From: Roseivirga sp. E12
GTDB lineage: Bacteria > Bacteroidota > Bacteroidia > Cytophagales > Cyclobacteriaceae
Length of the DNA: 64,000 nt
Direction of reading: 5' to 3'
Assembly (NCBI RefSeq): GCF_017592825.1
Contig: NZ_JAGFMD010000001.1
Span: 1,488,001 to 1,552,000, forward strand
A program made the position numbers and the translations under genes. A model generated the notes under the pieces. The model was not told where the DNA came from. It made no database searches and was given only the letters and a program-made list of their open reading frames with translations. This document shows, one piece after another, positions 8,476 through 18,079 of this stretch (position 1 is its first letter; each line of letters starts with the position of its first letter).

Positions 8476-9090
8476 ATGAAGGATAGCTTCTTAACCATAT
8501 CGACTCAATCTGAAGGCCTTTACAAGGAAAAAGGCAGCAAATTTATTGCGGTCGCCTTTCCAGTTGAAAGCGTGGATGAGGTAAAAGAAAGGCTCGAAGG
8601 TTTAAGGAAAGAATACTATGATGCTCGTCATCATTGCTACGCCTACGTTTTGGGACATGCCGGAGCCGAAACTCGGGCCAATGATGATGGAGAGCCTAAT
8701 CACTCTGCTGGTGACCCCATTCTCGGTCAAATCAAATCTCGTGAACTCGCCAACGCTTTAGTAGTCGTGATTCGCTATTTCGGGGGCACCAAACTAGGTG
8801 TAAGTGGACTAATCCATGCCTATAAAACGGCAGCGGCCGAAGCACTCGATGCTAATCAAATCGTTAAAAAGGATATTACTGAGCAGGTGACGCTTCGCTT
8901 TCCTTATGACGAAATGAATGAGGTAATGAAACTGGTGAAAGACCTCGACTTAAAAGTCAAAGGACAAGACTACGATTCACTATGCGTTATGCATCTGGAA
9001 GTAATTATAAGCCAGATGGACAAACTGGATGAAAAGGTCACGTTATTGAATAATTTGAGTCATTCTATTGAACTAAAACATAAAAAATGA
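8476..9090 (+). CDS. YigZ/IMPACT family protein
   Basis: A 204-residue protein of the YigZ/IMPACT family. Diagnostic motifs are DDGEPNHSAGDPIL (about 71-84) and YFGGTKLGVSGLIHAY (about 99-114), with the N-terminal KGSKFIA and DARHHCYA. The C-terminal 70 residues are the DUF1949-like ferredoxin-fold domain. Bacterial members are conserved and their role is poorly known; the eukaryotic homologue IMPACT works in translational stress control. It starts 3 bp after the transporter and its stop overlaps the next gene (ATGA), so it lies within an operon. Confidence 0.93.
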   Translation: MKDSFLTISTQSEGLYKEKGSKFIAVAFPVESVDEVKERLEGLRKEYYDARHHCYAYVLGHAGAETRANDDGEPNHSAGDPILGQIKSRELANALVVVIRYFGGTKLGVSGLIHAYKTAAAEALDANQIVKKDITEQVTLRFPYDEMNEVMKLVKDLDLKVKGQDYDSLCVMHLEVIISQMDKLDEKVTLLNNLSHSIELKHKK

Positions 9091-9434
9091 CTTTCATCAC
9101 TGTGGCCATATTTCATTTACCTCAAGATGCCTACATCATCAAGGCAAGGCTTGAATCTGAGGGCATTCCAGTCTTTTTGAAAGACGAATACAGTGTGCAA
9201 ACAGAAAATTTTCTCTCAAATGCCATTGGAGGAGTAAAACTACAAGTCGATGAGCATGATGCTCTGGCTGCTACTGAAATTTTGAAAGCACAAGGTGTCG
9301 AGTTACCAGGCGAATCTGACAAAAACCATAAAGGAGGACTCAAAAAAGACCAAAAGCTGATCTTAATTTTCGGGGTTCTCCTTATTGTAGTTCTTTTTCT
9401 ATTCCTATACTTTAACGGCTCACTCGACTTTTAA
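9087..9434 (+). CDS. DUF2007 domain protein with C-terminal membrane anchor
   Basis: A 115-residue protein. Residues about 1-70 form a DUF2007-like domain (VAIFHLPQDAYIIKARLESEGIPVFLKDE, here given as the segment from residue 7 to 35 only in outline), a small ferredoxin-like fold proposed to be a signal-transducing module. A polar linker (about 72-88) leads to one transmembrane helix (about 90-110, LILIFGVLLIVVLFLFLYF), so the domain is probably tethered to the cytoplasmic face of the inner membrane. It overlaps the IMPACT gene by 4 bp and precedes the GNAT gene by 10 bp. Confidence 0.85.
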   Translation: MTFITVAIFHLPQDAYIIKARLESEGIPVFLKDEYSVQTENFLSNAIGGVKLQVDEHDALAATEILKAQGVELPGESDKNHKGGLKKDQKLILIFGVLLIVVLFLFLYFNGSLDF

Positions 9435-9444
9435 CTCATCCAAT

Positions 9445-9984
9445 ATGCTCATTCACGAATACCAACTACCTATTGAATCAGAAAGGCTCTACTATCGTCC
9501 CATAACAAAGGATGACACCAAACCTTGGGAAGCCTTTTTCATCGACAACCCACATCTCCATTTTGTGGGCATTGACGACCCTAAAAGTCCAGAAGAGGAA
9601 GCCATCATTTGGACTGAAAGACAAATGAAACGCTATGAAGAAACAGGCATTGGTATGTTGGCGACTATTGAAAAGTCAACTGATCAATTAATCGGTAATG
9701 TGGGGTTGATTTTGAGGGAAAACATAATGGGTGAAGACTATTTTGAGATTGGCTACTCGGTAATCCCTAGTCGTTGGGGAACGGGTTATGCTTCCGAAAT
9801 GGCCATGAGATTCAGAGCCTACTTCGAAGAGCAGGGTTTAGACGAGCGCGTGATTTCAATCATTAGCATTGACAATGTTGGTTCCCAAAAGGTGGCGGAA
9901 AAGAACGGCATGAAGCGAGGCCCTCAATTCGATTTCAATGGTTCTCAGTGCTATAAATACTTTGCTCAGATTGGGAATCGATAA
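9445..9984 (+). CDS. GNAT N-acetyltransferase, RimJ/RimL type
   Basis: A 179-residue GNAT protein of the RimJ/RimL-like group. The N-terminal ESERLYYRPITKDD is the typical first strand; IGNVGLI, then YFEIGYSVIPSRWGTGYASE (about 100-119) carries the acetyl-CoA binding turn in degenerate form; NVGSQKVAEKNGMK (about 149-162) is the usual 'N-x-x-S-x-x-V-x-E-K-x-G-M' end motif. It acetylates an amine on a protein or small molecule; the substrate is unknown. Last gene of the EamA-IMPACT-DUF2007-GNAT run. Confidence 0.88.
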   Translation: MLIHEYQLPIESERLYYRPITKDDTKPWEAFFIDNPHLHFVGIDDPKSPEEEAIIWTERQMKRYEETGIGMLATIEKSTDQLIGNVGLILRENIMGEDYFEIGYSVIPSRWGTGYASEMAMRFRAYFEEQGLDERVISIISIDNVGSQKVAEKNGMKRGPQFDFNGSQCYKYFAQIGNR

Positions 9985-10054
9985 TTGCCACTTGTAAGAA
10001 TACTGTAGAGCGAATTCCAAAAATCTATATCTTCCCCCCTTCAACCTCAGGAAG

Positions 10055-12271
10055 ATGATCAACCAATTCAACAAACTTAAAAAGCTCAATAGCCTACCCA
10101 AACAACCTAAAACCTCCAAGGAAGGGTTTTTGAAGGGTGCTTTTTGGGGCTTGCTCTTATTGTCTTTGTTTATCATGGCTTTTGCCGGTTTCTATTTTAG
10201 AACTGGGCTATCTCCCTATCTACAAGTGGTCGTTTACCTTCTAACCGGCATCATCGCTTTCTACCTATTCCGTTGGCTAGGCACACTGGCAAGCGCTATT
10301 TCCAAATCACTACCCACCAATTATATCTCGCTGATTCTAGCTGTTATTGGGGTCTATCTACTAGCCCGCTACATGAGGCTCAGCTGGCCGCAAGGACAAG
10401 TAAACATCACGCTCGGATTGGGAATATTGGGCATGGCACTGATTGGAGGTTCATTAAATAACCTAATCAAAGGCATGGGGAGTAAAATGATTTATGGACT
10501 ACTGACCATGGTGGGCCTTGCATGCCTTTATATTCCGGTATCAGAGATCGTTTCAAGTGGAGAAGATCCCTACCCTTTGAGTTTCGAAGGCACTGCTCAA
10601 GTTGATCTTGCAAGCTTAGGGATTGATAACCCTGCTAGCACTGGAGCATATGAAGTGGACGCCTTTACCTACGGAAGTGGTACTGATACTCGAAGGCCTG
10701 AGTTTGCCGAAGAGGTTAAATACAAGACGGAACCCGTAGATGGAAGTCTTCTTCTTCCTGAGTGGAAGGGTAAGCGCAAGAAATGGCGTGAACGTTACTG
10801 GGGTTTCGGCATAGACAAGGCTCCTATCAATGGACGTGTCTGGATGCCTAGAAAAGAAGGCAAACTGCCTTTAATCCTTATCGTGCATGGAAACCATGGC
10901 ATGGAGCATCATTCCGATCCCGGCTATGCATACTTAGGTGAGCTTTTGGCAAGCCGAGGGTTTATCACTGTATCGGTTGATGAAAACTACATCAATGGCA
11001 CATGGTCGGGCGATTTTCGAGGAAGGGAAATGCCTATTCGCGCATGGCTACTCCTCAAACACTTAGAGCAATGGCAGTCCTGGTCTGAAGATCAATCATC
11101 GGACCTGTTTGAAAGAGCGGACCTAAATCAAGTTATGCTAATGGGCCACTCACGTGGTGGCGAAGCAGTAAGCATTGCGGCAGCCTACAATCGCCTTCCC
11201 TACTTCCCTGACAATGCTCAGGTCAAGTTCAACTTCAACTTTGGGATCAAAGGTATAGTGACGATTGCTCCAACCGATCAGCGCTATTTCAGGCGAATGA
11301 AATTGGAGAATATTAATTACCTATCTCTTCAAGGTAGTTATGACGCAGACGAGGCCAGTTTCTTCGGACTGAGGCAATATCAGCGGATTAAGAATAATGA
11401 TTCCACCGACTTTTTTAAAGCGGGTGTTTTAATCCACAAAGCGAATCATGGGCAGTTCAACTCCATTTGGGGAAGACGAGATTTTGGCGAGCCCTTCGGA
11501 TGGTTTTTAAATACTGGAGCACTTATCACCGGGGAAGAACAGCGCCAAGCGGCCAAAGTCTTTATCAGCGCATTTGCTGAAAGAACATTCAATAAGGAAA
11601 AGGCCTATGATGAAGTTTTTAAGAATGCTTACAGTGCTAAGAACTGGTTACCAAAAACGGTGTTTTTGAATAATTATCAAGATGCACATGATCAAGTGCT
11701 GTTTGATTTCGAAAGAGACATCGACTTGAACACAGGCGAATCGGGAATGATCCAAACTGAAAACCTAAAAGTTTGGAGGGAAGAAGCATTAAAAATGAGA
11801 GGTGGCGAAACGCAGGGTACCAATGCTGTGGTCATTGGTTGGGAAAAAGACTCCACAGAGAAGGTAGCCAAGTACAAATTTGATCTAGATCAACCCTTTG
11901 GCCTATCATCTAATGACGAATTGATTTTTACGATTGGCAGAGCTAGCGACAGTGAATTGAAAGTCAAAGACACAGTTTTAGTCGACTTTAACATTAACCT
12001 TGTTACCAGCACTTCAGATACGGTAAAAACCAGTCTTGCTCAATACAAAAAACTAGCTCCGAAGCTTAAAGTCAAGTATATGAAGCTTGATAAAATGAAT
12101 GGCTCCTTTGGTGGTGCGTGGGAAATCGCAATGGAAAGCGTTACTCTTCCTTTAGCAGAGTTTCCAGCGGATTCTGCCGGTATAACTGCCATCGAGTTTG
12201 TCTTTGACAAAACCGATCAAGGGCTAATTGCCCTTGATAATGTCGGTTTTAGAAAGTCTTCAAAGAAGTAG
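10055..12271 (+). CDS. Alpha/beta hydrolase with N-terminal membrane domain
   Basis: A 738-residue protein in three parts. Residues about 28-165 hold five hydrophobic helices. Residues about 250-510 form an alpha/beta hydrolase: the oxyanion-region IVHGNHG (about 277-283), the nucleophile elbow GHSRGGE with Ser366, a later acidic YDADEASF, and a candidate catalytic His in KANHGQFN. The last 200 residues are beta-rich and unassigned. Related 'alpha/beta hydrolase family' proteins have esterase- or lipase-like folds with unknown substrates. An AGGAAG ribosome site precedes the ATG. Its TAG stop is directly followed by the reversed stop of the convergent permease gene, with no base between them. 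Confidence 0.8.
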   Translation: MINQFNKLKKLNSLPKQPKTSKEGFLKGAFWGLLLLSLFIMAFAGFYFRTGLSPYLQVVVYLLTGIIAFYLFRWLGTLASAISKSLPTNYISLILAVIGVYLLARYMRLSWPQGQVNITLGLGILGMALIGGSLNNLIKGMGSKMIYGLLTMVGLACLYIPVSEIVSSGEDPYPLSFEGTAQVDLASLGIDNPASTGAYEVDAFTYGSGTDTRRPEFAEEVKYKTEPVDGSLLLPEWKGKRKKWRERYWGFGIDKAPINGRVWMPRKEGKLPLILIVHGNHGMEHHSDPGYAYLGELLASRGFITVSVDENYINGTWSGDFRGREMPIRAWLLLKHLEQWQSWSEDQSSDLFERADLNQVMLMGHSRGGEAVSIAAAYNRLPYFPDNAQVKFNFNFGIKGIVTIAPTDQRYFRRMKLENINYLSLQGSYDADEASFFGLRQYQRIKNNDSTDFFKAGVLIHKANHGQFNSIWGRRDFGEPFGWFLNTGALITGEEQRQAAKVFISAFAERTFNKEKAYDEVFKNAYSAKNWLPKTVFLNNYQDAHDQVLFDFERDIDLNTGESGMIQTENLKVWREEALKMRGGETQGTNAVVIGWEKDSTEKVAKYKFDLDQPFGLSSNDELIFTIGRASDSELKVKDTVLVDFNINLVTSTSDTVKTSLAQYKKLAPKLKVKYMKLDKMNGSFGGAWEIAMESVTLPLAEFPADSAGITAIEFVFDKTDQGLIALDNVGFRKSSKK

Positions 12272-14638
12272 CTATTCGCTTCTTAATGATCTCGCGGGGT
12301 TGGCTAATGCCGCCCTTCTTGCTTGATTGATTACTACAGCCAAGGCAAACGCAAGTGCCACAACTCCGGTTAGAGCAAAGATCCACCAGTCGATTGACGT
12401 TCTTATCGTGTATCGGCCCAAATATTGATCTAGACCAAAGTATGCCAGTGGAGAGAATATGACGAATCCGATCATTACCAGCTTAGCAAAATCAATCGAT
12501 ATCAATCTTATCAAGTTGGTGACTGAAGCACCTAAAACTTTACGAATTCCGATCTCCTTAATTCTTTGCTCAGCCATATAGGATGCTAGACCAAATAGCC
12601 CGAGTCCGGTGATGAATATGGTGAGCACCGCAAAAATGCTAGCAAGATTTCTGGTAAGGTTGATGGTAGTATATTTTCGTTCGAAGTCAACATCTGCAAA
12701 CCTGTATTCAAATGGGTAGGCAGGATTGTATTGTTCGAACACCTCTTGAATTTGACTTAAGTTGGCCTGCACATTATTGGTAGCTGGCATTCTCAGTGTC
12801 ATCGAACCATAGCCCCAGTCATCAAGAATAATAAACATTGGCCTTACCTGCTCATATGGAGACCCCATCAGGATATTATCAACCACTCCTACCAAGGTTC
12901 TATCCTGCCCCCAAAGGTCCAATTGTGTGCCGATGGGATTCTCTAACTGCATAATGTCTAAAGCAGCTTGGTTAACAATGATCGCAGCTGTATCAGTAGC
13001 AAACTCCTTAGAGAAATCACGACCCATTAGCATTTTAGCTCCTACAGTTTCTGCATAATCATAGTTAGCCACAATCGTAACAAACATCACACGCTGCGAC
13101 TCTGGCTTTCCAGGCCAGCTTAAGAAATTGTTTGAATTTACACTCGTCACACTACTATTAGAGCGCGTCATATTTAGGATAGCTCCTTTTCTGATAAGTT
13201 CTTGCTTGATCACATCATAGTTCTCAAGCGTTTCGGCTGTGCCCGGTACGGTGATCAGCCCTTCCTGCTCATAGCCAAGGTCTCGGCTTTTCGCAAGGTC
13301 TATTTGCTTAACGATAACAATCGTACCTACGATAAGCACAACAGCTACACCAACTTGAAAAATGACTAAAATCTTACGCGGTAAATTGGCGTTTTTGCCT
13401 ACGCTCACTTTACCCTTCAATGTCTTAATTGGGTTGAATGATGATAAGTATAGTGAAGGATAACTACCTGAAACGATGCCTGTAATTAGAATGATCACAA
13501 AGGAAAAAATCCAGAACTGACTCGATTGAAAATCAACGACCAGACTCTTATCCACCAAATTATTGTAAGCAGGTAAAAGTGCCAGCACCACCAAAATAGC
13601 GATCAGGTAAGAAATAATGGAAATGACGATCGATTCGCCATAGAACTGGAAAATCAGCTGACTTCTTTTGGACCCAAGGCTTTTTCTAATGCCCACTTCA
13701 CGCGCTCTCTTTTCTGATCTGGCCGTGGCCAAATTCATAAAGTTTATACAGGCGATCACCAAAATAAACATGGCAATAGCCGTGAACAGAGTCACGTATT
13801 CGTGTTGCCCACCGGCCTCGACACCATTTTCGAAATTACTATGCAATCTCCACCTTGTCATTGGATGAAGGAAAAATGCCCGTTCAATATCGTCTTGACC
13901 TTTCTCCATTAGCATACCTTTTACACTCTCTTCTACCTCAAGTTCATCCGCATCACCATTGAGTTCCAGAAAAACCTGAAACGAGTAATTACCCCAGTTG
14001 GTAGTGTTGTCCCTAACCCATTGCTGAGTAGCCTCTCTGTGCTTCCAAGGGATTAAATAATCAAATTGAAAAGTTGAATTTTCCGGAACATCTTCGAAAA
14101 TACCGGTAACCTGTAAAGTGCTGGAGTCATCTACTTTGAGAAATTTACCGATAGGATCTTCATCCTTAAAAAGTACTCGTGCAAGCTCTTCAGAAATCAC
14201 AATGGACGATGGATCGTCCATCACTGTGCTTCTATCTCCCTTGACCATAGGAAATTCGAACATCTCAAGGAATTCCTTGCTGGCGAAATAACCATTCTTC
14301 ATTATTCGGTTATCCTCTCTGGCAATTAAGCGCTGGCCTCCCCAACCCGTGACTACTGAGTTGACAATCTTAGCGTGAGCACCCTTCATTTCCATATAGG
14401 TAGGAAGAGGTACTGAATTCCAAGACTGAATGCTATTGTCAAAATGAGCATTCACCCAGACTTGATGAATCTTATTGACTTTGGGAATGAATCTATCGAA
14501 GGAAGTTTCGTCTTGGACCCATAATAAAATGAGTACACTACAAGCGATGCCTATTGATAGACCTGAAATATTAATGGCGGAGTAAAGGGTATTCCTGCGC
14601 AAATTGCGCAGGGTTACCAGTATGAAATTTTTGAGCAT
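12272..14638 (-). CDS. FtsX/MacB-type ABC transporter permease (orphan)
   Basis: A 788-residue permease with the same duplicated plan as the other large permeases here: first helix about 18-40, MacB-like periplasmic core, FtsX block with EVGIRKSLGSKRSQL near 315, second core, and a C-terminal FtsX block with EIGIRKVLGAS near 690, ending NPARSLRSE. No N-terminal prefix domain is present. Such proteins need an ATPase partner, which is not encoded nearby. It is followed upstream on the same strand by the DUF4097 gene (84 bp apart). That neighbourhood, permease plus DUF4097 protein, suggests envelope-stress function, but this is only inference. Confidence 0.9.
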   Translation of the reverse strand: MLKNFILVTLRNLRRNTLYSAINISGLSIGIACSVLILLWVQDETSFDRFIPKVNKIHQVWVNAHFDNSIQSWNSVPLPTYMEMKGAHAKIVNSVVTGWGGQRLIAREDNRIMKNGYFASKEFLEMFEFPMVKGDRSTVMDDPSSIVISEELARVLFKDEDPIGKFLKVDDSSTLQVTGIFEDVPENSTFQFDYLIPWKHREATQQWVRDNTTNWGNYSFQVFLELNGDADELEVEESVKGMLMEKGQDDIERAFFLHPMTRWRLHSNFENGVEAGGQHEYVTLFTAIAMFILVIACINFMNLATARSEKRAREVGIRKSLGSKRSQLIFQFYGESIVISIISYLIAILVVLALLPAYNNLVDKSLVVDFQSSQFWIFSFVIILITGIVSGSYPSLYLSSFNPIKTLKGKVSVGKNANLPRKILVIFQVGVAVVLIVGTIVIVKQIDLAKSRDLGYEQEGLITVPGTAETLENYDVIKQELIRKGAILNMTRSNSSVTSVNSNNFLSWPGKPESQRVMFVTIVANYDYAETVGAKMLMGRDFSKEFATDTAAIIVNQAALDIMQLENPIGTQLDLWGQDRTLVGVVDNILMGSPYEQVRPMFIILDDWGYGSMTLRMPATNNVQANLSQIQEVFEQYNPAYPFEYRFADVDFERKYTTINLTRNLASIFAVLTIFITGLGLFGLASYMAEQRIKEIGIRKVLGASVTNLIRLISIDFAKLVMIGFVIFSPLAYFGLDQYLGRYTIRTSIDWWIFALTGVVALAFALAVVINQARRAALANPARSLRSE

Positions 14639-14721
14639 TTGACGTTTGAGTTACTGACCGTTGACCTATTGACTGAAAAGTTCTCAGATCGTTACACTCA
14701 ATCTGAAAAAAGTGAAAGAAC

Positions 14722-15693
14722 TTAGCCTTTCACCACTGCGCGACCTGACCCACTGCTAATTTTGATGAGTATGTCTTTGTTGCCAACCTTGGCTTCTTTG
14801 ACCCATCCATTTCTTCTTCCTCTTCGACTGTAGCTTCTGTTTCTGTCATCTTCATATTCCTTGTCGAATCTGAATGGTGCTCTAATATCATCCTTGTCAC
14901 TGGCGCCCATTACAAATTCCCCGGCAATGTCTTGACCATTAAAGTCGAGAATTGCGTTACCAGAACCTGTGTTCACTGATAAATCGTGATCTAAAGGACC
15001 CGCCAAGCTAACCTCAGCCGTTCCAGAGCCAGTATTAAAAGTTGATGACCCCGTGATCACGGCATCAGTCACATCAATATTACCACTACCAGTATTCATT
15101 GATAATTCGCCTTCAATACCTCTGCTTCGGATATTACCGCTACCAGTATTCAAATCAGCATCTCCTTTTGTTCTATCTAATCGGATTGATCCTGATCCGG
15201 TATTCGCATCTAACTGCCCTTCTACCTGATCAAAAGTGATGTTACCAGAGCCTGTGTTTGCTCTAATTTCTCCGTTCACTTCTTCGATATCTATATTACC
15301 AGAACCAGTGCTGCTACGCACTTCGATGTTTACACCAGAGACTTCAATATTCCCAGAACCTGTTTTAAAATCTAGTTCGATACCGTCAGGTACTTCTAGC
15401 GTCCATTCAGAATAGCCCTTAGTCCAACGACTTCTTTTAAAGTCCTCATCGATGTAAAGTCTGTCTCCTTTCTGCTCGAAAGAAGGCTCATAAACATCTT
15501 CATCATAGGTATATCTTAGATGAACTTTCACCTCAGCAGTGTTGCTCTTCTTAATGGTTCCGTTACCAGAAGCAGTCGTTAAGCGAATGCTTTTGATTCC
15601 TGTGTATGTCTTTTCAATCGTCTCTTGAGCATAGGCCGTTGTCACTGCCAAAAGAAAGAGAACAATAAAGAGTGTTGGTTTGAGTTTTTGCAT
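14722..15693 (-). CDS. Secreted DUF4097-type beta-repeat protein
   Basis: A 323-residue exported protein: signal peptide about 1-22 (ending TTAYAQ), then about ten repeats built around (N/S)TGSGNI every 19-20 residues between positions 50 and 250, and a charged segment rich in Arg (YSRRGRRNG) before a final SSGSGRAVV. The repeats fit a right-handed beta-helix or solenoid of the DUF4097/DUF2807 kind found in putative adhesins. The Gly-Ser-rich turns and repeat length are clearly visible; function is not established for the family. Probably periplasmic or surface-exposed. A 63-bp divergent region separates it from the DinB gene. Confidence 0.88.
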   Translation of the reverse strand: MQKLKPTLFIVLFLLAVTTAYAQETIEKTYTGIKSIRLTTASGNGTIKKSNTAEVKVHLRYTYDEDVYEPSFEQKGDRLYIDEDFKRSRWTKGYSEWTLEVPDGIELDFKTGSGNIEVSGVNIEVRSSTGSGNIDIEEVNGEIRANTGSGNITFDQVEGQLDANTGSGSIRLDRTKGDADLNTGSGNIRSRGIEGELSMNTGSGNIDVTDAVITGSSTFNTGSGTAEVSLAGPLDHDLSVNTGSGNAILDFNGQDIAGEFVMGASDKDDIRAPFRFDKEYEDDRNRSYSRRGRRNGWVKEAKVGNKDILIKISSGSGRAVVKG

Positions 15694-15756
15694 GATTAGT
15701 AAGTTTTTTCATATAGACATCATTAGATTAGAAAGGATGCATCTCACTAGAATAAT

Positions 15757-16272
15757 ATGACAGCTAATACTAACTTTTTAATCCATGAGCTTTCGGCAAA
15801 TGCTCTTGTTTTCGAACGACTATTCGAAGTACATGAAGCTAAACAAGCACTTTGGAAGCCTGATAAAGATAAATGGTGCTTATTAGAAATTGTATGCCAC
15901 TTGGTAGACGAAGAGGTTCTGGACTTCAGAACTAGGGTCAAAACCTCACTTTACCCAGATCAATATGACTTTGTACCGATCGATCCGGTAGGCTGGGTAA
16001 CATCCAGAAATTACATTGAGCAAGATTATCAAGAAAGGACTCAAACTTGGCTGAATGAAAGACAGCAGTCAATCGCATGGCTCCGGTCTTTGGACAGTCC
16101 CGACTGGAAAAGCTGTTTGGCCCATCCCGAATTAGGAGAAATGAGTGCTTGGCAGTTTTTAGAAAACTGGGTCGCACATGACTACATACATCTAAGGCAG
16201 ATTATTCGAACCAAAAGAGCCTATCTGAATCATCTAGCACAAGAGGACTTGAGTTATGCGGGAAAATGGTAA
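15757..16272 (+). CDS. DinB family protein
   Basis: A 171-residue four-helix-bundle protein of the DinB/YfiT-like superfamily. Candidate metal ligands are His in EIVCHLVDEEV (about 48) and two His in HDYIHLRQI (about 143-148), the usual three-His arrangement. Family members include metal-dependent thiol transferases such as the bacillithiol transferase BstA and many uncharacterised enzymes. It is transcribed away from the DUF4097 gene, and its end is 13 bp from the convergent M28 peptidase gene with no hairpin between. Confidence 0.85.
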   Translation: MTANTNFLIHELSANALVFERLFEVHEAKQALWKPDKDKWCLLEIVCHLVDEEVLDFRTRVKTSLYPDQYDFVPIDPVGWVTSRNYIEQDYQERTQTWLNERQQSIAWLRSLDSPDWKSCLAHPELGEMSAWQFLENWVAHDYIHLRQIIRTKRAYLNHLAQEDLSYAGKW

Positions 16273-16285
16273 TCTAGACATCAAG

Positions 16286-17998
16286 CTACTTCAATTGCCT
16301 TAAAATCAAGTTTGTAAAGCCCATAAGGGCATCTTTAGTATTTTCTAGATTGTCTTTGAACATCCCTCCTTTAGGATCGAGATCATTTACAGTATCAAAA
16401 ACCTGTCGGTAATAATCAGACCAGGTGCTTAGGATATCAACCTCTTTCTCACGATCGCCACCATTGCTCAGGGCCTCCTTACTCAGTCTTAGCTCATCCT
16501 GCAACCTATAGGTTGCTGCGGTTGATGCAGCTAGCAGAACTCTATTAGCCAGCATTGGTTTATTCTCTGTGAGCATTAGAGCAATCATTAAGGCTCCAGT
16601 CCCCACATTATGTAGGGTCTCCTTTGACACTTTATCTAATCGATCTTGGTCGGTATGATAGAATTGATCTGTGAAATGCCAAAGCAACAAGCCTGGAATA
16701 TTGGCAGATAGAAAAGGAACGTGATCACTCCCTCCTTCAAATGGGTTGAAGTTGACTTTCCAATCTTTCTTCTCACCAATACTCTCAAACACACCGATGG
16801 TTAGATCATTGAAGTAGTGCGGTTTTAAATCCTTCTTTTGTAAAGGCCTGCCACCCCATTCTGTATGCTTCTCTACCCCTCTAATCCAGATAGCTCCTGG
16901 GTCGGGCATTTTTTCAATGAGGAAGGTACCACCAGTTTTTTCCGTGTCTTCACCCACCATATCCAGACTCATACCCCATTTGATACCCTTAGCTCTTTCT
17001 GGGTCTTCTTGAATAAATCTTCGCGTAGACGTAATCTCATCGCCAAACAGATAAGTGATCGTTCTTTTAGGATCAATTTTTCCAGCTTCTAGCAATCGGG
17101 CACTCGTTTCGGCCGCTTCAAGTAGCACTCCAACACCACTCGCGTTGTCATTGGCTCCAGGTTCTTGAACGTGAGCACTGAATACAAAACGTTCGTCTGG
17201 AAGTTCACTACCCCTAAGCTCAGCTACCACGGTAAGCTCAGTAGACTTATAGACTTTAGTATCTAGATTGATCTTAATTTTATTGTTACCAGCAGCGATG
17301 GCTGCTTTCAATTTTTCTTTGGCTTGGTAAGAGAGTAAAAGCCCAAATGACTTGTTGACGCTATCCCTTGGGATTGCACTAAACTGAATTGAATTGACAT
17401 TAACCTCTGGCTTTGTATAACTCGGTAAACTGTAGCCAATTACACCCGCAGCTCCATATTTATCCACAACTATGGCAAATAAAGAACCCACGCTTCTTTC
17501 GGCAAAAACCACCTTGCCTTTCAGGTCTTGGTCTAAGTTCAGGTTTCTGCCAGCTCCAACATACACCACTTCATATTCCTGTTCTCCATCGGTTGGGTAG
17601 GAATTGATCGCTATCATATTTCTGTTGGTTGAAAAATTGAGCAACTCTTCATCCCCGAGTTTCAAACTTGCATTGTAAGGCTGCCAAGTATTGTTTCTCA
17701 GAGGCTTTTCCTCCAGCCTGTAGATAAGTCTTTGATCTTCTTTAGCCAGCCTTTCAGGAACGAATCCGGCCTTCTGGAGATTCATTTCCACCCACTGTAT
17801 TCCCTGATTAAAGCCTTCATTGCCCACAACTCTGAAATGAGATTCAACAAACTCAATGGTCTTGTAGGCTTTTTCCTTGTCAAACTCAGCATTGACTAAC
17901 TCATAATATGGATCAGTAAATTGCTCGATTTGATAGGCCTGAGCCGAGAAACTGTTAAGGCAGGCAAGGACAACAATCAGTGAAAAAAATCTCTTCAT
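16286..17998 (-). CDS. Secreted M28 family zinc peptidase
   Basis: A 570-residue exported peptidase. Signal peptide about 1-22. A protease-associated-like region (about 120-235) precedes the catalytic domain, where metal-site motifs of the M28 family are visible: FSAHVQEPGANDNASG (His and the bridging Asp, about 273-288), FGDEITST (catalytic and metal Glu region, about 319), LDMVGED, and GGSDHVPF with the last His (about 423). It should cleave N-terminal residues from peptides in the periplasm or outside the cell. The first metal motif has Gln where His-x-Asp is common, but the bridging Asp is kept. Monocistronic by spacing. Confidence 0.9.
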   Translation of the reverse strand: MKRFFSLIVVLACLNSFSAQAYQIEQFTDPYYELVNAEFDKEKAYKTIEFVESHFRVVGNEGFNQGIQWVEMNLQKAGFVPERLAKEDQRLIYRLEEKPLRNNTWQPYNASLKLGDEELLNFSTNRNMIAINSYPTDGEQEYEVVYVGAGRNLNLDQDLKGKVVFAERSVGSLFAIVVDKYGAAGVIGYSLPSYTKPEVNVNSIQFSAIPRDSVNKSFGLLLSYQAKEKLKAAIAAGNNKIKINLDTKVYKSTELTVVAELRGSELPDERFVFSAHVQEPGANDNASGVGVLLEAAETSARLLEAGKIDPKRTITYLFGDEITSTRRFIQEDPERAKGIKWGMSLDMVGEDTEKTGGTFLIEKMPDPGAIWIRGVEKHTEWGGRPLQKKDLKPHYFNDLTIGVFESIGEKKDWKVNFNPFEGGSDHVPFLSANIPGLLLWHFTDQFYHTDQDRLDKVSKETLHNVGTGALMIALMLTENKPMLANRVLLAASTAATYRLQDELRLSKEALSNGGDREKEVDILSTWSDYYRQVFDTVNDLDPKGGMFKDNLENTKDALMGFTNLILRQLK

Positions 17999-18079
17999 GA
18001 CATTCTGTGGTTTGTCATAAAATTAAGAGGAATAAAGACTCAAACGTCAGATTCGGAATAATTATCAACCGACAAGTGC

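Noticed and set aside
14722-15693. Regular DNA repeats that could suggest a CRISPR-like array
   Set aside because: The repeats are in frame and encode TGSGN units of a DUF4097-type protein; the spacers are not unique and the unit is not a CRISPR repeat.
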